NCBI GenBank assembly: GCA_045807725.1
Contig: JBJMGV010000018.1
Location: 1 to 64,000 of the forward strand
From: DATENM01 sp045807725
GTDB lineage: Bacteria > Acidobacteriota > Blastocatellia > UBA7656
Length of the DNA stretch: 64,000 bases
Direction of reading: 5' to 3'
The translations under genes and the position numbers were made by a program. Positions 56,204 to 64,000 of this stretch are shown here, one piece after another. Position 1 is the first letter of the stretch; each line of letters begins with the position of its first letter. A model generated the notes under the pieces. It did not search any database. It was given only the letters and a program-made list of their open reading frames with translations, and was not told where the DNA came from.

Positions 56204-57441
56204 GGGTATTACTCGCACACCCCGGAACTCAATACTCTTTCCGCCTCGCCATCGAGTTACAGCGCAAGGCTGCGCTATCGGCATTTCACACGGGCTATGC
56301 TTTCTGCACCGATGGCTGGGCCGATCACGCCTGGCGTGCGCTGCCGAGTGGATGGCAAAAGCGCGCCGCCAATCGGCGCATTGATGGATTGCCGACTCGT
56401 CAATTGCATTGCCACCCTATCGGTGAGCTGCGCGCTCTTTTGCAATTGCGCAGCGGTAGAGATGCGGAAGCGGTTCTGCATCGACGTAATGAGCGATTCC
56501 AGCGAGCGATCCCAGAAACCGCCTTCGCCTCGGCACAGGCGGTTGTCGGCTTTGACACGTCTGCATGGATATTGGCCGACCGCTGCCGGAAACGTAACCT
56601 GCCCTTTATTCTCGATCAAAGTATCGGACACCCGCGCGCCAAAGAGTGTGTGTATAGCCAACTCCGTGAGCAGTTTCCTCGATGGGCCGAGACCCTTCCG
56701 CCCAAGCTGCCGGCCTTGATGGAATGTGAAACCGCTGAGCACGAGATGGCCAATGTCATCGTGGTGCCAAGCCGGTTTGTGCGGCAGACACTGATCGCGC
56801 AAGGAGTGGCCGCCGAGAAGATTCGGGTTATACCGTTTGGAACTGATCTGACGCTCTTTGCGCCGGCGACACGGCCAGTGCCGCGCCCGATGGTGTTTTT
56901 GTTCGCGGGGTCGATCACGGCGCGCAAGGGCGTGCCGGTACTGTTGAATGCCTGGCGACGGGCCGCGCTTAAAGGGCACGCCGAGTTGTGGCTGGCCGGC
57001 CCCGGACGTTTGCCTGCGGAAGAGGGTCTGCCTAATGGAGTCAGGTTGCTGGGTCCTTTATCGAAGTTCGATCTCGCCGAAACCATGCGCCGCGCGCATG
57101 TGTTCATCTTTCCAAGTTTCTTTGAGGGATTGGCGCAGGTTCAGGTGGAGGCTCTGGCGTCGGGACTACCTTTGATTGGCAGCACGGCCAGCGGCGCAGA
57201 GGACATTGTTGTGCCCGGTGAAACGGGCTTTGTTGGTGCGCCTGATGATGCCGCTCAGTTTGCAACGTGGATGCAGCAATTGGTCGAAGATGAATCCCTA
57301 TGGGCAAGGATGCGAGAGAGCTGCGTGTCCACTCGTGAACAACTCGGCTGGGAGCATTACGGGAATCGATGGTCTCAAGTGCTTGCGAAGCTGAATCTGT
57401 TATCAGCAAAGAAGGTAATCAAAGACCTCGCAATTTATTAA
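56200..57441 (+). CDS. GT4 family glycosyltransferase, tandem copy 1
   Basis: This 413-aa GT-B enzyme has an N-terminal acceptor domain (RVLLAHPGTQYSFRLAIELQ), a donor domain with FLFAGSITARKGVPVLLNAW, and the E-x7-E-type motif FEGLAQVQVEALASGLPLI near 305-323. The start is a GTG overlapping the previous stop by four bases. Its first 71 residues match the next gene at 55 positions, but later parts diverge, so the two are an old tandem duplication. Confidence 0.92.
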   Translation: MRVLLAHPGTQYSFRLAIELQRKAALSAFHTGYAFCTDGWADHAWRALPSGWQKRAANRRIDGLPTRQLHCHPIGELRALLQLRSGRDAEAVLHRRNERFQRAIPETAFASAQAVVGFDTSAWILADRCRKRNLPFILDQSIGHPRAKECVYSQLREQFPRWAETLPPKLPALMECETAEHEMANVIVVPSRFVRQTLIAQGVAAEKIRVIPFGTDLTLFAPATRPVPRPMVFLFAGSITARKGVPVLLNAWRRAALKGHAELWLAGPGRLPAEEGLPNGVRLLGPLSKFDLAETMRRAHVFIFPSFFEGLAQVQVEALASGLPLIGSTASGAEDIVVPGETGFVGAPDDAAQFATWMQQLVEDESLWARMRESCVSTREQLGWEHYGNRWSQVLAKLNLLSAKKVIKDLAIY

Positions 57442-57449
57442 CGAGAAGA

Positions 57450-58733
57450 ATGCCTATCAATCTGCCTCGCATTGACGGCGGCGTTAAGCAATCTCTCTTA
57501 CTCAAACCGAAAAAGGTTAGACCTCTGAAAGTCTTACTCGCACATCCTGGAACGCAAAGCTCCTTCCATCTGGCTGTAGAGTTGCAGCGTCAGTCTTCAT
57601 TAGCCGCGTTTCACACGGGCTTTGCCTTCTGCGCCGATGGCTGGGCCAACCGCGCCTGGCATGCGCTGCCCTCCGGCTGGCAAAAGCGTGTTGATAATCG
57701 GCGGATTGATGGGCTGCCCACTCATCAGTTGCATTGCCACCTGCTCGGTGAGCTGTGGGCGCTATTGCGGCTGCGCAGGGGCGGCGACCCTCAAGCGGTC
57801 ATCCATCAGCGCAATGCAAGGTTCCAACGAGCGATTCCGGATAGCGCCATTGCATCGGCCCAGGCGGTCATTGGCTTTGATACGTCTTCGTGGATTCTCG
57901 CTGAACGATGCGCTTACTATGGTGTGCCGCTGATTCTCGTGCAAACGACCTGGCATCCCGACGCAAAGGTTACGGTCTATGAACAGGTGAAGCGCCGCTT
58001 TCCCGGCTGGGTAGCAGGGATTCAGGAGCGCTCCAAACAGGTCCGGGCGGCGGAAGCAAGAGAGCACGCGGATGCGAAGCTGATCGTCGTGGCGAGTTCT
58101 TACACTCGGCAGAGCCTGATTAATAATGGCGTGTCTGCCGCGAAGATCTGCGTCAATCCGTACGGAGTGGATTGCAGCAGATTCTCGATGGGCGATCATG
58201 ACCCGTCTCGCAAATTGCGATTTGTGTTCATCGGCGCAATCAACGCATTTAAGGGAGTGCCTATACTGCTGGAAGCCTGGCAGCAATTGGCCACACAGCA
58301 AGCGGAACTCTGGCTCGTCGGTCATGCTCCTTTCGACACGCTCCGTCGTCTGCCCAGGCTTCCGGGTCTGCGCTATATCGGCATGCTGCCGCGCGCTGAA
58401 CTATCGTCCGTTTTACGACAGTGCGACGTTCTGGTGTTTCCCAGTTATTATGAAGGCTTCGGCAAAGTCATTCTCGAAGCGATGGCATGCGGCCTGCCCG
58501 TCTTGACCACGACGGCGACCGCCGGCCAGGACATCCTTTCTCAAGGTCAGGATGGTTGGATCATTGAGCCGGACAGTGTCGAGCAGCTCATCGAGACGAT
58601 GAGCGCCTGTCTTTCTAACCGAAAGATGATTCGCAAAATGGGAGAGTGCGCCCGTACAACTGCGGAACGATTCACCTGGGCTGAGTACGGGCGAAGATGG
58701 ATAGAAATCCTTGGCACTTTGGACGCCCGTTGA
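57450..58733 (+). CDS. GT4 family glycosyltransferase, tandem copy 2
   Basis: This 427-aa paralogue of the preceding gene has about 26 extra N-terminal residues before KVLLAHPGTQSSFHLAVELQ. Donor-domain motifs FVFIGAINAFKGVPILLEAW and YEGFGKVILEAMACGLPVL are intact. The ATG at 57450 lies 8 bp after the previous stop; a longer frame overlaps copy 1. Conserved acceptor-side and diverged donor-side halves suggest the two enzymes act on similar acceptors with different sugars. Confidence 0.92.
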   Translation: MPINLPRIDGGVKQSLLLKPKKVRPLKVLLAHPGTQSSFHLAVELQRQSSLAAFHTGFAFCADGWANRAWHALPSGWQKRVDNRRIDGLPTHQLHCHLLGELWALLRLRRGGDPQAVIHQRNARFQRAIPDSAIASAQAVIGFDTSSWILAERCAYYGVPLILVQTTWHPDAKVTVYEQVKRRFPGWVAGIQERSKQVRAAEAREHADAKLIVVASSYTRQSLINNGVSAAKICVNPYGVDCSRFSMGDHDPSRKLRFVFIGAINAFKGVPILLEAWQQLATQQAELWLVGHAPFDTLRRLPRLPGLRYIGMLPRAELSSVLRQCDVLVFPSYYEGFGKVILEAMACGLPVLTTTATAGQDILSQGQDGWIIEPDSVEQLIETMSACLSNRKMIRKMGECARTTAERFTWAEYGRRWIEILGTLDAR

Positions 58734-58767
58734 GCGGCGCTTACCGCTCTTCGAGCCATCGCCTGCG

Positions 58768-60000
58768 ATGCTGGCAATCTTAACGACACACCCCATTCAA
58801 TATCAGGTTCCGTTGTGGCAAGCCCTGGCACAAGATGGGCGCGTCCCTTTCGAGGTCTGGTATTTGACCAGGCACGGCATAGAGGTTAGCCCTGATCGGG
58901 AGTTCGGCCAGTCGTTCGCCTGGGACCTCGACACCTTGCAAGGCTACCCGCATCGATTCCTCAACACCGCGAGCGAGGCGACGCCAGCATCGTTTTGGAA
59001 GTGTCGCATGGCCGAACCGCTGGCCGACCTGCTGCGGTCGCGCGGCGTCCGCGCGCTATGGGTTCAGGGCTGGCAGGTGGCCGCGTACTGGCAGGCCGTG
59101 TGGGCAGCCAAGCGGGCCGGGGTAGATGTCTGGTTGAGAGGCGAAAGCAATGATCTTGCTCCTACTCCTCGCGCAAAACAAGCACTAAAAAGGCGGCTTC
59201 TGGGCCAGTTTTTTCAGCGTGTCGATCACTTCCTTTTCATCGGCGCGGCCAATCGCCGACTGTACGAGCAGTTCGGTGTCCCTGCCTCGCGGCTGCACCC
59301 CGCGCCCTATGCCGTAGATAACGAGCGTTTCAAAGAACAGGCCGACCACCTGCGCTCACAGCGCGCCGAATTGCGAAAGCAATGGGGAATTGCCGAGGAC
59401 GCGTTTTGCATTCTGTTCTGTGGCAAATTCATTCCGAAGAAGCGGCCACTCGATCTGGTTGCGGCGGCGCATCAGTTGAAACAGCAGGGCCGGGTCGCCG
59501 ATCCGCATCTGCTTTTTGTCGGCAGCGGCGAACTGGGCGAACGTTTGCGCAGTGAATGCACGGTGGTCTTTGATGCAGAATCTAACGAGCGGCCCAGCGT
59601 TGGCGTGAATAACCACAGCGCCCGCCCGCGCGCCTCATTCGTTGGCTTTCTCAATCAGACAGAGATTTCGCAGGCTTATGTTGCCGCCGATTGTTTGGTG
59701 CTGCCGAGCGATCATCGTGAGACATGGGGGTTGGTGATCAACGAAGCACTCGTTAGTGGCTTGCCGTGCGTCGTCAGCGACGCTTGCGGCTGCGCTGAAG
59801 ATTTGATTAAACCATTTAATTCGCATCTCTGCTTTCCATTGGGTGAGCCGAGCCAATTGGCTGAAGCCTTAGAGCGGTTGGCTGCGTATCCAGCAGAAAT
59901 GAACAACGTCGATCAGATTAGCGAGACATACAATTTCGCCCGGTCTGTGCGTACGGTAGCCGAGATTTATCTGGCCTGTCATTCATCGAGCCTTTCGTAA
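58768..60000 (+). CDS. GT4 family glycosyltransferase
   Basis: This 410-aa GT-B enzyme starts MLAILTTHPIQYQVPLWQAL, has ILFCGKFIPKKRPLDLVAAA in the donor domain and the motif DHRETWGLVINEALVSGLPC near 330-350. The ATG at 58768 is the first sensible start; the frame before it overlaps the previous gene. The stop and next start share a base (TAATG), so translation is coupled to the following gene. Confidence 0.9.
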   Translation: MLAILTTHPIQYQVPLWQALAQDGRVPFEVWYLTRHGIEVSPDREFGQSFAWDLDTLQGYPHRFLNTASEATPASFWKCRMAEPLADLLRSRGVRALWVQGWQVAAYWQAVWAAKRAGVDVWLRGESNDLAPTPRAKQALKRRLLGQFFQRVDHFLFIGAANRRLYEQFGVPASRLHPAPYAVDNERFKEQADHLRSQRAELRKQWGIAEDAFCILFCGKFIPKKRPLDLVAAAHQLKQQGRVADPHLLFVGSGELGERLRSECTVVFDAESNERPSVGVNNHSARPRASFVGFLNQTEISQAYVAADCLVLPSDHRETWGLVINEALVSGLPCVVSDACGCAEDLIKPFNSHLCFPLGEPSQLAEALERLAAYPAEMNNVDQISETYNFARSVRTVAEIYLACHSSSLS

Positions 60001-61142
60001 TGGACAAACAGAAAGCGAACGTGCTCATCGTCTGTGGCGCCGGCATTGTTTCCGGTAAGGAGATCATGACGTTGGAGCTGGCGCGCGGGCTTAAATCTAA
60101 AGGCCAGTCGGCTCATGTGCTGACCAGTGTCTGGAGCGATGAGGCGTTCCCTTCGAGGCTTGAAGAGATCGGCCTACCTTTTGATCGATTGCCACTCGGT
60201 TTTATCTCCCTCACGTTGACGCGGCAATGTTTGAACTGGACATATGGTCAATTAGTTCGCTGGCCGGAACTGCTGCGCGGTTATAGAGCTTTATTGAAGA
60301 CCCAAAAGCCGCGAACCGTAATTCATACCAACTGGCATCACCTGTTGGTCCTTTACCCCCTCTTACGTGCTGATCGTGATTTGTTCTGGGTGCATGATGT
60401 CGTTCCCGATAAACGGCACTATAAGATCGTCTTTCAAATGCTAGGTTCGCGCCTGCGGCGGTTTGTTCCGGTTTCCAATGCGGTTGCCGAGTCATTGCGA
60501 CGCAGTGGCATCCCTGAAGACAAGATACATGTCATCTACAATGGATTACCTGATCCAGCGATAGGCGTTGAACGGATCTCAGGCTCACGTGACGCCGTAA
60601 GGCTGGGAATCATCGGTCAGGTGAATCCGTGCAAAGGCCATGATGATCTGCTCGAAGCCTTCGGGCAACTCAGCGCTCAATGGCCGAATATAGAAATCCA
60701 TATATTCGGCCATGAAGCTGACGATTACGGACAGCAATTGAGATCGCGCTCTGCCAGCCTGGGGCTGAATGAGAGAGTGAAATGGCATGGGTATGTATCT
60801 AGTCGCCCGGCTATTTTTAGCAATATTGATATCTGTGTCGTGCCGAGTCGAGTTGAGGATTCTCTGCCGACGGTGGCGATTGAGGCGGCCAGCTTCGGGT
60901 TGCCGGCTATTGCTACACAAAGAGGCGGGTTGCCGGAGATTGTTAAAGATGGAGTCACCGGCATTCTCGTGCCATCAAACAACCCGACCGCACTCGCTAC
61001 GGGTATCGAGCGCTTACTGGCTGACCCTGATCTGCGCTATCAAATGGGTCTGAAGGCTCGGCAGCGCATGTTAGAGATGTTCTCCCACGAGCGATTTGTG
61101 AATGAGTTCCTGTTGCTGCTGAATGCGTCGCCCGCTCAATAG
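60000..61142 (+). CDS. GT4 family glycosyltransferase
   Basis: This 380-aa GT-B enzyme has NVLIVCGAGIVSGKEIMTLELA at the start, LGIIGQVNPCKGHDDLLEAF in the donor domain and VPSRVEDSLPTVAIEAASFGLPAIA (the nucleotide-sugar motif, residues 279-303). It overlaps the previous stop by one base. Sugar specificity is unknown. Confidence 0.9.
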   Translation: MDKQKANVLIVCGAGIVSGKEIMTLELARGLKSKGQSAHVLTSVWSDEAFPSRLEEIGLPFDRLPLGFISLTLTRQCLNWTYGQLVRWPELLRGYRALLKTQKPRTVIHTNWHHLLVLYPLLRADRDLFWVHDVVPDKRHYKIVFQMLGSRLRRFVPVSNAVAESLRRSGIPEDKIHVIYNGLPDPAIGVERISGSRDAVRLGIIGQVNPCKGHDDLLEAFGQLSAQWPNIEIHIFGHEADDYGQQLRSRSASLGLNERVKWHGYVSSRPAIFSNIDICVVPSRVEDSLPTVAIEAASFGLPAIATQRGGLPEIVKDGVTGILVPSNNPTALATGIERLLADPDLRYQMGLKARQRMLEMFSHERFVNEFLLLLNASPAQ

Positions 61143-61180
61143 AGCGGGACAGGCATGAACCAGTATCTCTGAGTATCAAT

Positions 61181-62695
61181 ATGGCGATCCGAATCCTGAT
61201 CATCTTTGCACCTGTTTTGATTGGTTTCCTGTGGCAGGATGCTCCGGGGCCGTCGCTTGCCTGGTCGTTCACGAGTTCTGTGGTGATTGCCTGTATCGCT
61301 CAGACAAACTGGTTCAGGCAGTCAGGCGTAAAAGAAGCGTTTACTCGTCACCTAATGCGTCCGGCGTTCATGTTTCATTTCATCTTTGTGGCCTACAATG
61401 TATTGGGCGGGGCGGCTTATGCGCTGAATGCGTCCGGCTACACGCTCGGCAGCAATCTCATCCCCATGACGGTGGACCTGTCTGTGCTCGCTGAATGCCA
61501 GCGATTGATGTTGCTGGCCCATGCCAGTGTCGCGGCTGGAATGAAGCTCCTCGGCTTTCATTATAAAGACCCTAAATATGTGATTCCATCGATTCCGCCG
61601 TATAGTCTGGTCATTGCTTCCTTTGTTGGTTTGGGAGTTGGCACGTTCGTCTCGGCGATCCAATTTTCAGGGCAGATGGGGCAAAAGATCCTTGCGGTTG
61701 CGATGGCCGCTATTCTGGTTGATATTGCAGTCTGTATACGGCAACGACGATATTACAATCTCACTTTGGCTCTAGCCATTCTAGCTCTCAACCTTTATCA
61801 GCAGTCTGTGAGCGGGTGGAAGGGGAATATCCTCTGGACCATGATTTTTCTCGGCGCACTGCTCTTTCCCTTGATGCCTAAAGTCGTGACGTTGGGCGGG
61901 AGCGCCTTTGTTGTTTTCTGGGCGCTGTACTTTTATCCCTTCGGGCTGGCCTTGCGGCCTCTAATTTGGTACGAGGGAGTCCAGCAGGACACGGCGGTGC
62001 AGATGTCGATGGATCGGGCGTTGAATATGTCATTGAATGAACGGCTCGATACGGTCTGGGAGATGATGGTTGGTCGCGCCAATGAACTGGATCAGTTTAC
62101 TAAGTACGTCGAATATGTTCCTGCACATCATTCTTACTATCAATTTGACATTCTCAGTGACGCGACGACCGCGTTGATTCCGCGAATGATTTGGCAGAAT
62201 AAACCTGACCTGGAGATCATCTCTATGCAGCGGGTTTACGAAGCCGGCATTGTGGCGCGACAAACGGAGGTTTCCGCCAAGTCGAATTTTTATCAGGATG
62301 CTTACCTTTCGGGCGGCGAGGGAGCCATCATCCTGGGGTGTTTGCTTTTGGGCATGCTGATGATCCTGCTCAGTCGTACCTGTGAGTGGTTGTTCGGCGG
62401 CTATGATATAGGAACCTGCATTATCTATATGGGTTTTTTAGGTGTAACAATAGCCCAACCTTCAAACTTCGAGTATTTCTTTGCGGCAATCGGCATGTCG
62501 GTTTTTCTAATGTTTGCGATATTTGCTTTGGGACGAACGACGGGTTGGATCGTGCCGGCCAGTAAACTCGCCCGGATGCCGGAAAAACCAACGGCAGAAG
62601 CTCTAAGCGCAAAAAAGGAAACCCCTGCCCGCTTCAAACCTAACCTGCGCTTCTCGCCATCTCCGCAGGTTAAGAAATTGACTGATACTCAATAA
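61181..62695 (+). CDS. Polytopic membrane protein, putative polysaccharide polymerase (Wzy-like)
   Basis: This 504-aa protein has about ten membrane segments, a large extracellular loop near residues 270-370 (ERLDTVWEMMVGRANELDQF, DATTALIPRMIWQNKPDLE) and a soluble Pro/Lys tail. The loop fits oligosaccharide-repeat polymerases, which are very diverse in sequence, so the call rests on topology, length and place in the locus. A ligase is possible. A polymerase in a locus with an ABC exporter is unusual. Confidence 0.65.
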   Translation: MAIRILIIFAPVLIGFLWQDAPGPSLAWSFTSSVVIACIAQTNWFRQSGVKEAFTRHLMRPAFMFHFIFVAYNVLGGAAYALNASGYTLGSNLIPMTVDLSVLAECQRLMLLAHASVAAGMKLLGFHYKDPKYVIPSIPPYSLVIASFVGLGVGTFVSAIQFSGQMGQKILAVAMAAILVDIAVCIRQRRYYNLTLALAILALNLYQQSVSGWKGNILWTMIFLGALLFPLMPKVVTLGGSAFVVFWALYFYPFGLALRPLIWYEGVQQDTAVQMSMDRALNMSLNERLDTVWEMMVGRANELDQFTKYVEYVPAHHSYYQFDILSDATTALIPRMIWQNKPDLEIISMQRVYEAGIVARQTEVSAKSNFYQDAYLSGGEGAIILGCLLLGMLMILLSRTCEWLFGGYDIGTCIIYMGFLGVTIAQPSNFEYFFAAIGMSVFLMFAIFALGRTTGWIVPASKLARMPEKPTAEALSAKKETPARFKPNLRFSPSPQVKKLTDTQ

Positions 62696-62699
62696 AACA

Positions 62700-63836
62700 A
62701 TGGCTGACACGAAGTCGATGAAACGCATAGCCGGCTTCGACCAATTGAGGTTCATACTGGCCCTCTGGGTGATGTTGCCTCATTGCCAGTTGGTACCGGA
62801 TTTCAGTGGCCAGCCCTACACGTCTGTAATCGACTTAGCTTTCCGCGCTTTTGTAAACAATCTGTTCAATCCCGTTGCCGCCGTCATCGTATTTTTCGTC
62901 ATCAGCGGATTTTGCATACATCTGCCGTATCGTGACCAGCCCCGTGTGGCGCTGGCTCCGTACTTCACCCGGCGCTTTGTCAGGATTCTCACGCCAATGG
63001 CCGCCGCCTTTCTGCTGGCGATTCCTCTCAAAGTCGAATTCCCCTTGTTCAGCGACACCATCTTATGGTCGCTTGTGTGCGAAGAGATCTACTACCTGCT
63101 CTATCCCGCGCTGCGCCGAGTCGCCGCCAGAATCGGTTGGAAGCGACTTTTCGGTATCGCCTTTGTGGTAGCTTTCGGACTGGCGCTGACGACGCTGAAT
63201 AAGTATGACGTGATGCACGGCATCTACCCGGCGTTCGGCCCTCACTTGAATTGGCTGCTGGGTCTGCCTTGCTGGCTACTCGGCTGCCTGTTGGCCGAAC
63301 AGCTTGACTCCTTTATATCGGTCAAGGTCACGGCCAAACAGATCTGGCTGTGGCGTTTTATTGTATGGGCAGTAACGTGGGTATGCTCTGTCCTTAAATT
63401 TCACTCTCCGATTGGCTACCCTTTAACGTTGAATGTTTTTGCCGTACTCGCATTCTTCTGGTTACAGCAGGAAATTGCGTATCATCAGTCGAAACGCCCA
63501 CTGCCCCTGTTAGAGAAAGCTGGGGCGTGGAGTTATTCAATCTACTTGATTCATTTGCATGCGCAGGCAATCTACCTCTTGCTTGCATTGCCTGCGCTGA
63601 TTATGCCTTTCGGCTGGCTGGTCCATCTCACGTTCCTGCTGGTCACCTGTTATCTGTTTTATCTGATGATCGAAGCCCCCTCGCACCGACTGGCGAGACG
63701 ATTATCTAAACAGGTTGGTTCTGCTTTAACTAAGCGGGCTTTGCCAACTCCCAGTCCCGCGATACGGAATGGCGACAGAGAGCTTGCCGGTGACGTGGCT
63801 CTGGAACCTGCCACAACCGAAGTGCTCAATTCTTAA
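62700..63836 (+). CDS. Acyltransferase-3 family membrane protein
   Basis: This 378-aa OafA-like acyltransferase begins FDQLRFILALWVMLPHC, with the conserved Arg and His of the family. It has VFFVISGFCIHLPY, RRFVRILTPMAAAFLL and about ten membrane helices, ending in a hydrophilic tail. It transfers acetyl or a similar group to periplasmic glycan. It starts 4 bp after the polymerase-like gene and is the last complete gene of the window. Confidence 0.92.
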   Translation: MADTKSMKRIAGFDQLRFILALWVMLPHCQLVPDFSGQPYTSVIDLAFRAFVNNLFNPVAAVIVFFVISGFCIHLPYRDQPRVALAPYFTRRFVRILTPMAAAFLLAIPLKVEFPLFSDTILWSLVCEEIYYLLYPALRRVAARIGWKRLFGIAFVVAFGLALTTLNKYDVMHGIYPAFGPHLNWLLGLPCWLLGCLLAEQLDSFISVKVTAKQIWLWRFIVWAVTWVCSVLKFHSPIGYPLTLNVFAVLAFFWLQQEIAYHQSKRPLPLLEKAGAWSYSIYLIHLHAQAIYLLLALPALIMPFGWLVHLTFLLVTCYLFYLMIEAPSHRLARRLSKQVGSALTKRALPTPSPAIRNGDRELAGDVALEPATTEVLNS

Positions 63837-63847
63837 CTTTTCGGTTT

Positions 63848-63863
63848 GGCCCAAGCTTGGGCC
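63848..63863. other. Perfect 16-bp palindrome
   Basis: GGCCCAAGCTTGGGCC lies 11 bp after the acyltransferase stop. It could form a 6-bp hairpin with a 4-nt loop, but no U-tract follows, so a terminator role is uncertain. Confidence 0.4.
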
Positions 63864-63920
63864 TGCAACCGGAATTAGCCCCCGGATATTCACCTGATTA
63901 GATGAATAAAAGAAGACTCG

Positions 63921-64000
63921 ATGTCTAGTCGAACCACATCATCGCAAAGCATTCTCGTTTATCGTCCGGGGCAGCTTGGCGATACGCTGGTGAGCCTGCC
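63921..64000 (+). CDS. GT9 heptosyltransferase-like protein, N-terminal fragment
   Basis: Only 26 codons lie in the window. The start MSSRTTSSQ is followed by SILVYRPGQLGDTLVSLP, the typical opening of ADP-heptose:LPS heptosyltransferases (GT9), in which RPGxxGDTL is conserved. The gene runs off the right edge. It suggests the polysaccharide locus continues with core-type assembly genes. Confidence 0.7.
   Translation, partial: MSSRTTSSQSILVYRPGQLGDTLVSL

Overview
The window is about 60% GC and reads like a soil Acidobacteriota chromosome, perhaps class Blastocatellia. That placement is inference. It rests on a TonB receptor with a fused carboxypeptidase-like domain, beta-propeller cytochrome c proteins, intergenic palindromic repeat families, and the housekeeping order phoH / PgpH-type HD hydrolase / ybeY / CNNM-CBS protein / era. 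I found no rRNA, tRNA, CRISPR array or intact insertion sequence.

Layout. 1-6.2 kb: a truncated di-heme beta-propeller cytochrome (minus strand), an orphan gene, a DUF433/DUF5615 toxin-antitoxin-like pair, a SWIB protein and an alpha/beta-hydrolase lipoprotein. 6.5-7.7 kb: a small ribbon-helix-helix regulator overlapping nadA, with three 11-bp direct repeats just upstream. 7.75-8.3 kb: heptamer repeats and nested palindromes. 8.3-17.7 kb (minus): an adenylate-forming ligase, rsmE, prmA, era, CNNM/CBS protein, ybeY, HD hydrolase and phoH. 17.8-38.4 kb: mixed single genes and short operons: M23 peptidase, TonB receptor, class A PBP, glgX, UDP-sugar SDR, pabB-pabC fusion, two-subunit molybdenum hydroxylase, esterase and GH3 glucosidase.

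38.4-42.1 kb holds the most unusual arrangement. A 14-bp palindrome, a 17-bp box and a -10-like hexamer occur in the same order and spacing twice. One copy lies before a NarL-type response regulator / PAS histidine kinase operon. The other lies before a roughly 210-nt stretch with no gene on the plus strand, made of consecutive stem-loops and closed by a strong intrinsic terminator. I read this as a two-component system with a co-regulated, unannotated small RNA.

42.7-64 kb is a surface polysaccharide locus running off the right edge: a Wzz/BY-kinase fusion, an ABC-2 exporter whose ATPase carries a Wzt-like C-terminal domain, about nine glycosyltransferases of the GT2, GT4, GT9 and exostosin types, a PIG-L deacetylase, a FemAB/GNAT protein, two methyltransferases, a hexapeptide acyltransferase, a polymerase-like membrane protein and an acyltransferase-3. 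ABC-type export genes sit beside Wzy-pathway-type genes, which is a mixed architecture. Two adjacent GT4 genes are clear tandem duplicates.

Three intergenic spacers (7751-7799, 13665-13757, 16547-16623) carry degenerate 7-bp tandem repeats, two of them in inverted arms. Two larger palindromic elements (7828-8238 and 33938-34182) look like non-autonomous repeat elements.
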